From contig MU646499.1 of the NCBI GenBank assembly GCA_026770585.1, forward strand, positions 514,622 through 533,159: a stretch of 18,538 bases of DNA. Direction: 5' to 3'. The DNA comes from Baffinella frigidus. Its lineage: Eukaryota; Cryptophyceae; Cryptomonadales; Baffinellaceae. Numbering within the stretch: the stretch's first letter is position 1; every line of letters begins with the position of its first letter. Shown here piece by piece: positions 15,801 to 18,448 of this stretch. The notes beneath the pieces were generated by a model, which saw only the letters and a program-made list of their open reading frames with translations, did no database searches and was not told the DNA's origin. A program made the position numbers and the translations under genes.

Positions 15801-18444
15801 CAAACGCAATCCCGCATCAGGTCCTCGACTCGCCGTCGATACTCGCCGTCGCGGCCGGGGGCAAGACCTCCGCAGACTTGACGCGCGTTCACGGGCTGGG
15901 CGTCGGATCGCTCCCGGACATTCACGGGACCGCTGGGGAGACGTCTGGGTTCCTGATTCAGGTGCGTGTGTGGGGTTTTACTCGGCCTTGTGCGTGGATG
16001 CAGTTTTTTTTTAGTTTCTTTTTGACGAGGGAGTTGTTGTTATCAGGCGCGAGGTGATTTGACGAGAATGGCTAACCCCTGAACCAGGCTCGGGACGAGT
16101 ACGGCAACATCCGGTCAGTCGGTGGGGACCGCTTCGTCTTCAAGCTGCTGGTAAACCCTCAACCCTAAACCCTAAACCCCAAACCCTAAATCACAAACCA
16201 CAAACCCTAAACCATAAACCACAAACCGCAAACCACAAACCCTTAAGCACAAACCCTGAACCAGGTGTTCCCCTGCTGCATCTCGAACTACTCGCAACAC
16301 GTCCCGGTACCCCCCTCAACCCGCAACCCTCAACCCTCAACCTGCAACCCGCAACCCTCAACCCTCAACCCTCAACCCTGACGCGAAACCCTAAACCACA
16401 AACCTTACTCCCTAACCCTTAAAACCTGATCACTAAACCCCAAGAACCAAATACCAGACACCAAAAAAGAAATCTCAACCCCACCCCCCCAACCCCAAAC
16501 CCCAAACACCAAACCCCAAACACCAAACACCAAACACCAAACACCAAACACCAAACACCAAACACCCCAACCAGCCGTGCTGTCCCGGATGGATGTCCGC
16601 GAGCTCCGCGGAGATGCCCGACGAGTGCCGGGTATACCCCAAACCCTAATCCCTAAACCCTAATCCCTAAACCCTCAACCCTCCATAAACCTTACACCAA
16701 AACCCCGAAACACTAAACACTAAACCTAACCATAAACCCCAAACCCAAAACCCACAACACAAAACCCAAAACACCAAACACCAAACACCAAACTCTAAAC
16801 CCTAAACACCAATCACCAAACACCAAACACCAAACACCAAACCCTAAACCCTCCATGCTAAACCCTGAACCCGAAACCAGGAAATCTCGCTCGAGACGCT
16901 CGGCGTGGCGCGGTGCATCGAGGGATGCAGGCTCCAGGTACACCTACCCTAGTTCTGTCTCAGTTTTATTCTGGCTCACACCTACCTTAGCTCCGTCTGA
17001 GTTTTGTTCTGGCTCTTCCTTAAACGTAAGAGCAGTACACCAGTACGAAAGGGCGAATAGAAAGCCTTTAGGACGAGCCAGAACAGAACTCAGGCAGAGC
17101 TAGCTACCCCCCCCTGCTTCGTCTCGTCTTTATTACTCGCGGGCCCAATTAATAATTCTCCTTACCCCACCCCCTCACTGAAGACCCCTTTTTTTAGGGT
17201 ATGCAGAAATCAGGAATTGTTTGTGGTTGTTCGGCCGCGTGTGCGTGGGAAATTGTCCCAATTCTCCTGAAAAATGTCCTAATTCTTGAAAATTGTCCTA
17301 ATTCTCCTGGAAACTTGTCCTGATTCTCCTAAGCGTGGTTTCGGTGTGCAGGACGACTGCCCGGGGAACCTCTACTGGCGCGACTGCCCCGCGGACGCCT
17401 GCACCATCCCCCCCGGCGAGCTCTTCGGGTACGTCCAAGTTCCCCGCATGATCCAACCGCAACGATGTGGGTTTGTACCACGAAAACATTTTTGAAGCGG
17501 AACGTCGTGTTCTGACATTCGCACGTGTGCACGGCGTGGCGCTGGCTCTCTCGCTGACTCTTCTCAGATCATAAACCCCAAACCCTAAACCATAAACCCT
17601 AAACCATAAACCCTAAACCCTAAACCCTAAACCCTGAATCAGGTATGAGTACGGGCGCTTCCGTGATTGGGAGTCTGGAAGCTACTCTATGGAGTACACC
17701 ATGACACAGGCCAAACCCTAAACCCTAAACCCTGAACCCTAAACCCTGAACCCTACACCCTAAACCCTAAACCATAAACACCATAAACGCTAAACCCTAC
17801 ACCCAAAATCTTCAAACCCAAACTCTAAACCCCGAACCCCAAACCCCAAACCCCAAACCCCAAATCCTAAACCCTAAACCACGACACAGGCGGGCAAGTA
17901 CATCATACACGTGTACCTCAACACCACGGTGCATTCCCCTAAATCCAAAACACGAAACCCGAAACCATAAACCCTAAATCCTAAACCCTAAACCTCAAAC
18001 CCTCAGTCTTCAACTTTCAACCCCACAACAGTACGGAAACTCTATCTGCAAATAAATGCTGGTGGAGGAACAACGGGGTTTGCCTCCCCCAGTCGTTCCG
18101 AAACGCGGGAAGAGGGGGGAATGAGTCACGCAGCGGACTTCGGAGGAATTTCGAAAATCCCTAAGCGATAAGACCTAGAAACCTACGGTAGGCAACCCGA
18201 AGGGGCATGGGGAGGTTCCTGTGGATAAGGTAACGGAAAAATGGCACAATTTGTGCCGAAACGCCCTTCGTAGCCCGCTGTGGGGCGTGGAGAGAACCCT
18301 AACCGCAAACGTCTCGTGCGCAGACACCGCTCGTACGGAACGAGAACGGGTCCGTGATCTCGGGCGGAGACATGCTGGAGCTGGGGGTCGGGTTCAGCAA
18401 CATGCCGATGACCATCAACATCTCCGACACCAACGCCACCACGG
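130..18444 (+). CDS. Partial giant multi-domain cell-surface-type protein gene, about 56 exons
   Basis: One spliced gene explains all non-repetitive coding-like segments. Exons were called by following open frame, AG acceptors and GT (three GC) donors, and requiring consistent phase; the chain gives 5,329 nt with no frame break. Acceptors are mostly AG|G (exceptions before 6554, 14526, 14769, 16575, 18324). Domain order: unknown beta-rich region, possible cohesin-like region, seven RCC1-like blades, dockerin pair, unknown region, five filamin-type repeats with a nested SRCR domain and a nested cysteine-rich insert. Cysteine pairs and N-glycosylation sequons suggest an extracellular protein, so adhesion or recognition is an inference from the domain families. 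No start or stop codon is in the window. Least certain are exon 1, the exon at 1705, the start of the exon at 7983, and optional mini-exons. Transcript data are absent, so all boundaries are predictions. Confidence 0.85.
555..694. mobile_element. MITE-like fold-back element in intron 3
   Basis: GAGGCCATGCAATTTAAACC at 555-574 is the exact reverse complement of the sequence at 675-694, and the match continues inward with a few mismatches (TTTTATGCTATCT against AGATAGCAAAAATA). The arms are about 35 nt around a T-rich centre of about 70 nt. It has no coding capacity. The AT-rich composition differs from both exons and heptamer introns. A target-site duplication is not clear. Confidence 0.65.
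882..1210 (+). repeat. Intron 4: homogenised CACAAAC, then CCCCAAA heptamers
   Basis: The donor GTACAAACC leads into about 11 units of ACCACAA (905-985), then CACCAAA and CCCCAAA variants, then CCCCTACAAA and more degenerate sequence up to TTAACCAG. The absence of TAA in the CACAAAC and CCCCAAA variants leaves long spurious frames open on both strands here. Confidence 0.85.
1211..2763 (+). CDS. Exons 5-9: unrecognised region with paired cysteines
   Basis: Exons 1211-1281, 1423-1510, 1705-1772, 1922-2002 and 2658-2763 join in phase. The product has cysteines in DDCVKRRCFVV, VPCMF and TPCSTRF, sequons NGT and NGT, and beta-like stretches (HPTVVTVDAVEGTAMLLR, YDPIAIEATSPDGSRW). No family is recognised. 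The exon at 1705 was chosen because its acceptor ACAG and its end before GTAAACCC give phases 0 and 2, which fit both neighbours. The 194-nt intron 1511-1704 is not telomere-like and holds a small hairpin (about 1627-1657). Intron 8 (2003-2657) carries exon-edge copies. Confidence 0.65.
1282..1921 (+). repeat. Heptamer tracts in introns 5 and 7
   Basis: Intron 1282-1422 carries CCCTAAA, CCCCAAA and finally CCCAAAA units before AACCAG. Intron 1773-1921 starts GTAAACCCC and holds CCCTAAA/CCCCAAA, ending in a block of CCCGAAA (about 1893-1918) before CCAG. Variants are grouped rather than mixed at random. Confidence 0.8.
2089..2124 (+). other. Possible 36-nt cassette mini-exon (copy of the 1922-2002 exon end)
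   Basis: The segment lies between a CTCTTCAG acceptor and a TCAG|GTAC donor. In the frame of its neighbours it reads TDVVEGTAVLL with a split Arg, closely matching TVDAVEGTAMLL at the end of the 1922-2002 exon. Its length is a multiple of three and its phases (2 in, 2 out) match the flanking exons, so inclusion or skipping both keep frame. It may equally be an unused relic. Confidence 0.45.
2346..2384 (+). other. Possible 39-nt cassette mini-exon (second copy)
   Basis: Like the copy at 2089 it follows a CTCTTCAG acceptor, ends TTAG|GTCC, and reads TVDAVEGTNVLL in frame with a split Arg. Length and phase again allow silent inclusion. A further partial copy at 2237-2255 (GGGCACCGCCGTGCTTCTCAG) lacks the upstream half. 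The sequences between copies, about 80-90 nt with repeated TCAGGTCCTAGGGT motifs, are also duplicated. Confidence 0.45.
2764..3731 (+). repeat. Heptamer tracts in introns 9-12
   Basis: Intron 2764-2894 starts GTAAACCC and ends in CATAAAC units (about 2850-2890). Intron 2933-3081 starts GTAAACCCC and becomes a CCCCAAA block. Intron 3227-3410 has looser CACTAAA units. Intron 3475-3731 has a CACCAAA block near 3550-3610. Each ends in C(C)AG or GCAG. Confidence 0.8.
2895..3823 (+). CDS. Exons 10-13: possible cohesin-like or carbohydrate-binding-type sandwich
   Basis: Exons 2895-2932, 3082-3226, 3411-3474 and 3732-3823 join in phase. The segment begins LASVTVPLYVNAGDGVGALT and has ALVYYEKAAL, then VNLAYAGNAKQGVVKIVGVF and LTHLGNLMFSTLPG. 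Cohesin domains begin with a V-x-V-P strand, then a Y-[DE]-x-x-x-L turn, and end with a strand of the L-F type before a Gly, so this pattern is suggestive. I cannot confirm it without a profile search; other beta-sandwich families are possible. Its interest rises because a dockerin-type module follows in the same protein. Confidence 0.5.
3824..4027 (+). repeat. Intron 13: AT-rich repeats with a decayed copy of the next exon's start
   Basis: The intron starts GTCCTC and is dominated by AATAAATAATAAATGATAAATAA-like units instead of C-rich heptamers. At 3961-3990 AAACCAG|GTCGTTGAACTATA followed by TCCGGCACA copies the acceptor and first residues (VVELYSA) of the exon at 4028, but the copy hits a TAG stop after nine codons. 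The phrase AATAAATGATAAATAATGAAA also recurs, so acceptor, exon start and adjoining intron were duplicated together. Confidence 0.75.
4028..6926 (+). CDS. Exons 14-22: seven RCC1-like cysteine-paired blades
   Basis: Exons 4028-4330, 4508-4570, 4761-4907, 5109-5201, 5549-5619, 6006-6142, 6359-6413, 6554-6616 and 6815-6926 join in phase. Seven repeats follow C-[GA]-[IV] then about 8 residues then C-[WY]: FFTCGIAGVGRAECWGD, SHVCGITTSDQAVCWGS, DYSCGITLEFGMLCWGD, SWTCGIREDRSPSCWGA, SFMCAITENGVLVCYGD, DHACAVTVQGLGYCW, AHTCGVAMNGSAICWSQ. This is the signature of extracellular RCC1-like repeats, such as those in CRINKLY4-type receptors and many bacterial secreted proteins, where the two cysteines of a blade usually pair. 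Seven blades would close one beta-propeller. The likely role is binding of a protein or glycan ligand, not nucleotide exchange. Blades 5, 6 and 7 are each split by an intron inside the motif. Confidence 0.85.
4331..5108 (+). repeat. Heptamer tracts in introns 14-16
   Basis: Intron 4331-4507 starts GTGAAACC and is mainly CCCTAAA with CTCTAAA variants. Intron 4571-4760 starts GTAAACCCC, moves to CCCGAAA near 4660-4687, then CACCAAA. Intron 4908-5108 is degenerate (CCCTGAC, CTCAACC, CCCCAA) and ends CTCTCAG. Confidence 0.8.
5202..5548 (+). repeat. Intron 17: heptamers with a decayed copy of the next exon's start
   Basis: A long CCCTAAA run (about 5376-5520) is preceded at 5332-5363 by GATGGCAG|GTCCCGAGCGCG and then ATCCCGGCTGG. 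This copies AATGGCAG|GTGCCGAGCACG then ATCCCGGCGG at 5541-5572, the acceptor and first codons of the exon at 5549 (VPSTIPA against VPSAIPA). The copy then runs into repeats, so the downstream version is the functional exon. Confidence 0.8.
5620..6005 (+). repeat. Intron 18: exon-end copy, mobile-element-like block and minisatellite
   Basis: After GTAACCCC and a short CCCTAAA tract, 5692-5710 (GTCGGCAACTCCTTCATGTAA) copies the end and donor of the exon 5549-5619 (GTCGGCACCTCCTTCATGTAA). Positions about 5733-5905 hold a non-heptamer block whose reverse complement occurs at about 18115-18282. Positions 5920-5990 are a GTGTAGTAAT minisatellite (about six loose units). The acceptor is GGGCAG at 6000-6005. 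Confidence 0.75.
5733..5905 (+). mobile_element. Dispersed element, copy A (opposite orientation to 18115-18282)
   Basis: Blocks shared with the reverse complement of 18115-18282 in the same order include CACAGCGGGCTACGAAGGG, TTTCCGTTA, AGGAACC, CGGGTTGCCTAC, TCTTATCGC and AAGTC-GCTG-GTG. The block spacing is conserved over about 170 nt. It has no open frame of note. A non-autonomous transposon or an introner-like element is the likeliest reading. Confidence 0.7.
6143..7687 (+). repeat. Heptamer tracts in introns 19-24
   Basis: Introns 6143-6358, 6414-6553, 6617-6814, 6927-7083, 7138-7367 and 7517-7687 are mostly CCCTAAA and CCCCAAA. The introns at 6617 and 6927 start GTAAACCC. Local variants are CCTAAAC hexamers near 6670-6770 and CCCAAAA near 7305-7350. 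Acceptors are CCCAG, TCCAG, ACCAG, ATCAG, ACCAG and ACCAG. Confidence 0.8.
7084..8318 (+). CDS. Exons 23-27: linker and duplicated dockerin-type calcium-binding module
   Basis: Exons 7084-7137, 7368-7516, 7688-7772, 7983-8059 and 8250-8318 join in phase. Two loops match the type I dockerin pattern D/N-x-D/N-x-D-(7 positions)-D followed by a short helix: NTNGDCVVGALDVQFIRLYM and DLDYDGFVTNRDATLLLEAL. All ligand positions 1, 3, 5 and 12 are Asp or Asn in both. Between them lies a cysteine-bearing insert (CANDADC, GAKCDATTLQC) longer than the usual linker. Dockerins bind cohesins in cellulosomes and in other secreted proteins. The acceptor at 7982 and donor AG|GTACGT at 7773 are preferred because phases agree. 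An upstream start at 7930, paired with a donor at 7777, would also keep frame and add PICVADGVLGEQ. Confidence 0.75.
8060..8540 (+). repeat. Heptamer tracts in introns 26 and 27
   Basis: Intron 8060-8249 is mainly CCCCAAA with CTCCAAA variants. Intron 8319-8540 includes a CCTCAAA block (about 8365-8398), a CCCTAAA run (about 8430-8485) and a CCCCAAA block to AAAGCAG. Confidence 0.8.
8541..10238 (+). CDS. Exons 28-30: unrecognised extracellular region before the filamin repeats
   Basis: Exons 8541-8643, 9159-9281 and 10038-10238 join at phase 0. The product has beta-like segments (LNVSVSLCDDRPHLLLDTG, WNFTVLPPLVVTPTANGD, LGVVVVLVRSERFAQTV) and sequons NVS, NFT and NYT. I recognise no family. 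The two introns between these exons hold the two largest arrays of exon-edge copies in the window. A 9-nt micro-exon at 9468-9476 (GGAGCACCG, flanked by CCCAG and GTGG) would keep phase but is unsupported. Confidence 0.7.
8644..9158 (+). repeat. Intron 28: two extra copies of the preceding exon's 3' end
   Basis: The last 60 nt of the exon (8584-8643, VSVSLCDDRPHLLLDTGNT) recurs at 8773-8828 with about two differences and again, more decayed, at 8904-8965 (VSVSLFADRPHLLLDKTN). Each copy is followed by a GTGC donor-like sequence. The copies (56 and 62 nt) do not fit the reading phase, so they look like relics. Positions 8664-8705 are G-rich heptamers; 8985-9150 are CCCCAAA and CCCAAAA units. 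Confidence 0.85.
8664..8705 (+). repeat. G-rich GGGYTAC heptamers, reversed orientation
   Basis: GGGTTAC occurs twice, then GGGCTAC several times, then GGGCTATGGG. This is a telomere-like heptamer with the G-rich strand on the coding strand, opposite to nearly every other tract. A shorter second case is GGGTTTCGGGTATCGGGTTTC at 9412-9432. Confidence 0.75.
9282..10037 (+). repeat. Intron 29: five decayed copies of the next exon's 5' end
   Basis: The start of the exon at 10038 (GTGTGGGGGATGACAGCGTC, VWGMTASQLAYTA) with its acceptor recurs at 9559-9600, 9662-9703, 9803-9842, 9878-9913 and 9936-9974. Matches cover about 40 nt, and three copies keep an intact CAG acceptor. Each copy breaks off into heptamers shortly after the ACCGCG motif; only the last, at 10038, continues into a long open exon. 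Between copies are CCCCAAA and a CACCAAA run (9718-9790). The first 150 nt (9282-9440) show no heptamers except the G-rich stretch. Confidence 0.85.
10239..11493 (+). repeat. Heptamer tracts and a minisatellite in introns 30-34
   Basis: Introns 10239-10364, 10538-10645, 10830-10916, 10948-11304 and 11371-11493. The last holds the longest near-perfect CCCTAAA run here (about 11424-11490, nine to ten units), and its acceptor is simply CCCTAG|G. Intron 10948-11304 has few heptamers; 11025-11150 is a degenerate minisatellite of about 43 nt, about three units (CCACCCTCCACCTTGCTCC, TTGCACCCTCCCCATTGATC). Confidence 0.75.
10365..10537 (+). CDS. Exon 31: first half of filamin-type repeat 1
   Basis: VPYSMSIEVRDEFGAKRSVG followed by GDAFSIT matches the filamin/ABP280 repeat core, in which an aromatic or hydrophobic strand leads to RD-x-[FY]-G-N-x-R-x-x-G-G-D-x-F. 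After the next strand (VLEL) the domain is left for a cysteine and asparagine-rich stretch instead of completing. The exon ends AG|GCGAGT, a GC donor; the alternative GT three bases downstream gives a frame that fails in the next exon. Confidence 0.85.
10646..11998 (+). CDS. Exons 32-36 (part): SRCR domain with glycosylated linker
   Basis: Exons 10646-10829, 10917-10947, 11305-11370, 11494-11576 and the first 18 nt of 11981-12060. A linker rich in Asn, Ser and Cys (sequons NTT just upstream, NCS and three NGS) leads into GEWGSVCDDAFQDWEAKVAC, then VGLSQGTFVSGFG, AGPIWLEDIMCRG, ERDLRECARL and NCGHSEDVGLCC. These are the canonical landmarks of a scavenger receptor cysteine-rich domain in order: G-x-W-G-x-V-C-D-D, A-x-V-x-C, G-P-I-W-L-x-D-x-x-C-x-G, L-x-x-C, N-C-x-H-x-E-D-V-G-x-x-C. 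Six conserved cysteines are present. SRCR domains bind proteins or polyanions outside the cell and are common in green algae and animals. Confidence 0.92.
11577..11980 (+). repeat. Intron 35: exon-end copies, a fold-back, and an acceptor-side copy
   Basis: The end of the SRCR exon (CGACGCGGCCGTTGGGGACA through GAGGACGTG|GT) recurs at 11662-11710 and 11787-11823. GGACACGCCAGAATAGATGGC (11636-11656) is the reverse complement of 11767-11787 with one mismatch, so an inverted repeat encloses the first copy. AATAGATGGCT(T/G)CGTAG is also tandem at 11594 and 11612. Near the acceptor, 11881-11922 copies the start of the next exon (GLCCFN, VTSVK). There is no C-rich heptamer tract. Confidence 0.8.
11888..11980 (+). 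other. Possible in-frame 31-codon exon extension (alternative acceptor)
   Basis: An acceptor CAACCAG ends at 11887 as well as at 11980. The 93 nt between them has no stop in the reading frame, so use of the first acceptor would add 31 residues beginning GLCCFNVTSVKIG and leading straight into GLCCFNASDVTSVKVG. Most likely it is a decayed duplication, because it would add two cysteines after the SRCR domain, but splicing could use either. Confidence 0.4.
11999..12858 (+). CDS. Exons 36-38: second half of filamin-type repeat 1 and linker
   Basis: Exons 11981-12060 (remainder), 12480-12558 and 12772-12858 join in phase. The product reads VTSVKVGSVASFSYVGSGEY, DLVVTKSGAFYLWVSMNGLV, and GMPLDVSVKPG. 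The G-x-[FY]-x-L-x-V strand followed by a short turn and a P-x-x-V-x-V-x-P-G end is how filamin repeats close. The next segment STVSGDGLSTAT is the usual start of the following repeat. Read with 10365-10537 it suggests that the SRCR domain was inserted into the middle of one filamin fold. Confidence 0.75.
12061..12479 (+). repeat. Intron 36: CCCGAAA block, decayed copy of next exon's start, short motif repeats
   Basis: CCCGAAA units fill 12075-12125. TATGAATGGCTCCA-like motifs occur near 12140, 12186 and 12424. At 12325-12372 GGCAG|GGAATACTTTGGCGACC then TGGTCGTGACCAAGAGCGGC copies the acceptor and start of the exon at 12480 (EYMGDLVVTKSG against EYFGDLVVTKSG) before dissolving into CCCCAA repeats. 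Confidence 0.8.
12559..13406 (+). repeat. Introns 37-39: CACCAAA tract, non-heptamer intron 38, CATAAA tract
   Basis: Intron 12559-12771 has CACCAAA and CACTAAA units. Intron 12859-13112 is not heptameric at first; it has a loose duplication of CCGGACCCTGA with purine-rich AGAGAGGAAAAG/AGAGAAAGCGACTTGAC near 12867-12990. Intron 13188-13406 begins as CCCTAAA and becomes A-rich CATAAA hexamers (13270-13375), showing drift of unit length from seven to six. Confidence 0.75.
13113..13747 (+). CDS. Exons 39-41: filamin-type repeat 2
   Basis: Exons 13113-13187, 13407-13565 and 13688-13747 join at phase 0. The core is GEYATFTIVARDAFSNRQPN, where the usual G-N and G-G-D are replaced by S-N and an Asn/Ala-rich turn. 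It continues VDLQLTQVTG with a CDGC pair, GHGEYHVRFLVTLTGSYTLE and QQVMDSPYILTAEAGPT, the closing strand and start of the next linker. The intron between 13565 and 13688 is flanked by a direct repeat across the junction. Confidence 0.85.
13556..13693 (+). repeat. Intron 40 flanked by 16-nt direct repeats across both splice sites
   Basis: GACGCAGCAG|GTCATG at 13556-13571 contains the donor, and GATGCAGCAG|GTTATG at 13678-13693 contains the acceptor. They differ at two positions. Splicing from the GT in the first copy to the AG in the second restores a single copy (TQQ|VMDSP). The intron inside holds CCCTAAA-like and A-rich sequence. GCAGCAG also offers a NAGNAG acceptor choice that would add one Gln. 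Confidence 0.85.
13748..14197 (+). repeat. Heptamer tracts in introns 41 and 42
   Basis: Intron 13748-13955 starts GTAACCCCCC and is CCCTACA, CCCTAAA and CCCCAAA. Intron 13998-14197 starts with a GC donor (AAG|GCCCCTAAACC), runs as CCCTAAA then CCCCAAA, and repeats AAGGCCCCTAAACCCTAAA near 14129. Confidence 0.8.
13956..14601 (+). CDS. Exons 42-44: filamin-type repeat 3
   Basis: Exons 13956-13997, 14198-14392 and 14526-14601 join in phase. Exon 43 carries nearly a whole repeat: EATFQIAARDRFGNPRTLGG, a loop, then DYGNGTYRASYMMTLSGRYQ, the standard filamin D-x-G-N-G-T-Y-x-x-x-Y strand and G-x-Y strand. The closing segment IVTFNGVAINGSCPSSC has a cysteine pair in place of the usual short turn. 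The donor at 14393 is the consensus GTAAGT. Confidence 0.9.
13977..14198 (+). repeat. Intron 42 flanked by 22-nt direct repeats, GC donor
   Basis: The sequence 13977-13998 (ends CGTAGGCAAGG) and 14177-14198 (ends CGAAGGCAAGG) match at about 18 of 22 positions. The first copy supplies the donor AAG|GC and the second supplies the acceptor AAG|GA. The protein joint LAFVGK|EATFQIAARD has the VG-x-x-A-x-F context seen in the neighbouring repeat (VGEYATFTIVARD), which favours the GC donor over the GT eight bases upstream. Confidence 0.8.
14393..15136 (+). repeat. Introns 43-45
   Basis: Intron 14393-14525 begins GTAAGTTGA and is mostly non-repetitive, turning C-rich only near its end. Intron 14602-14768 is largely CCCCAAA with CTGCAAA. 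Intron 14883-15136 has CCCTCACTAAA decamer-like units (14930-15055), then CCCTAAA up to CACCCAG. Confidence 0.75.
14769..15871 (+). CDS. Exons 45-48 (part): filamin-type repeat 4
   Basis: Exons 14769-14882, 15137-15227, 15512-15614 and the first part of 15821-15961 join in phase. LSGHGLTSATAGTPGSFNIF leads to SRDLFGNLRTTGGDVFAVEA, VVDLGNGSYVGRYLVTISGT, YRLHVTLLTG, a CNGGAC pair, then EVLDSPSILAVAAGG. This is the most canonical repeat in the window: the GGD-x-F, GNGSYVG and G-T-Y-x-L-x-V strands are all present. A short copy of its exon end (TACGTCGGAAG|GT) follows at 15255-15267. Confidence 0.92.
15228..15820 (+). repeat. Introns 46 and 47: exon-end copy, heptamers, CCCTGAA block
   Basis: Intron 15228-15511 contains TCGTACGTCGGAAG|GTGG at 15252-15269, a copy of TCTTACGTCGGAAG|GTTC at 15214-15231, then CCCTAAA and CCCCAAA. 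Intron 15615-15820 begins with CCCGAAA and CCCTGAA units, has ATGAACTATGAACTATGAAC near 15690, then about 100 nt without repeats up to GCATCAG. Confidence 0.75.
15872..16150 (+). CDS. Exons 48-49: first half of filamin-type repeat 5
   Basis: The remainder of 15821-15961 and exon 16088-16150. TRVHGLGVGSLPDIHGTAGE leads to SGFLIQ|ARDEYGNIRSVGG and DRFVFKLL, the first three strands of a filamin repeat. The domain then breaks off into a cysteine-rich stretch, as repeat 1 does before its SRCR domain. Intron 15962-16087 is T-rich and free of heptamers. Confidence 0.85.
16151..16880 (+). repeat. Heptamer tracts in introns 49-51
   Basis: Intron 16151-16264 starts GTAAACCC and mixes CCCTAAA with CACAAAC. 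Intron 16307-16574 moves from CCCTCAA (16330-16378) to a CACCAAA block (16500-16566). Intron 16632-16880 moves from CCCTAAT/CCCTAAA to CACCAAA near 16770-16845. Confidence 0.8.
16265..17428 (+). CDS. Exons 50-53: ten-cysteine insert inside filamin-type repeat 5
   Basis: Exons 16265-16306, 16575-16631, 16881-16937 and 17352-17428 join in phase. The product has ten cysteines in about 78 residues: VFPCCISNYSQHV, PCCPGW, DECREIS, ARCIEGCRLQ, DDCPGNLYWRDCPADACTIP. It lies exactly between the two halves of repeat 5. I do not recognise the family; a small disulphide-bonded extracellular module is the best description. The four exons are short (42-77 nt) and weakly constrained, so small boundary errors are possible, but phase is consistent throughout. 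Confidence 0.7.
16938..17351 (+). repeat. Intron 52: tandem and inverted element, no heptamers
   Basis: ACACCTACC-TAG-TC-GTCT-AGTTTT-TTCTGGCTC occurs in tandem at 16940-16977 and 16978-17015. Its reverse complement follows at about 17074-17108. The region 16978-17108 is thus a fold-back of about 130 bp with arms of about 34 nt. The rest (17110-17350) contains a T-run and three loose repeats of AATTGTCC(T/C)(A/G)ATTCTCCTG near 17250-17330, ending GTGTGCAG. Confidence 0.75.
17643..18444 (+). CDS. Exons 54-56: second half of filamin-type repeat 5 and beyond
   Basis: Exons 17643-17709, 17890-17928 and 18324-18444 join in phase. GSYSMEYTMTQ|AGKYIIHVYLN are the last filamin strands (G-S-Y, then G-K-Y-x-x-x-V). 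Then TPLVRNENGSVISGGDMLEL and MTINISDTNATTG follow, with sequons NGS, NIS and NAT, probably a linker or the next domain. The last exon ends ACGG|GTCC in phase 1, so the gene continues to the right. Donor 17710 is GC. Confidence 0.75.
17698..17892 (+). repeat. Intron 54 flanked by 15-nt direct repeats, GC donor
   Basis: ACCATGACACAG|GCC at 17698-17712 supplies the donor and ACCACGACACAG|GCG at 17878-17892 supplies the acceptor, matching at 13 of 15 positions. The joint TMTQ|AGKYIIHV is the expected filamin strand order. The interior is CCCTAAA and CCCCAAA repeats. Confidence 0.85.
18115..18282 (-). mobile_element. Dispersed element, copy B
   Basis: Read on the minus strand it matches 5733-5905 block by block (CACAGCGGGCTACGAAGGG first, AAGTC-GCTG-GTG last). 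Both copies sit inside introns of the same gene, about 12 kb apart and in opposite orientation. No target-site duplication or terminal inverted repeat is obvious by eye. Confidence 0.7.
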
Positions 18445-18448
18445 GTCC

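Larger units (their letters stand above)
17429..18323 (+). repeat. Introns 53-55: mixed heptamers and element copy B
   Basis: Intron 17429-17642 is unique sequence for about 140 nt, then CCCTAAA/CATAAAC. Intron 17929-18323 begins with CCCTAAA-like units, passes through a purine-rich stretch (18060-18125), and then contains the inverted element copy (18115-18282) before the acceptor GTGCGCAG. Confidence 0.75.

Noticed and set aside
130-18444. Pseudogene
   Set aside because: Fifty-six exons keep open frame and agreeing phases, and domain key residues are intact. Decay is limited to the duplicate exon edges inside introns.
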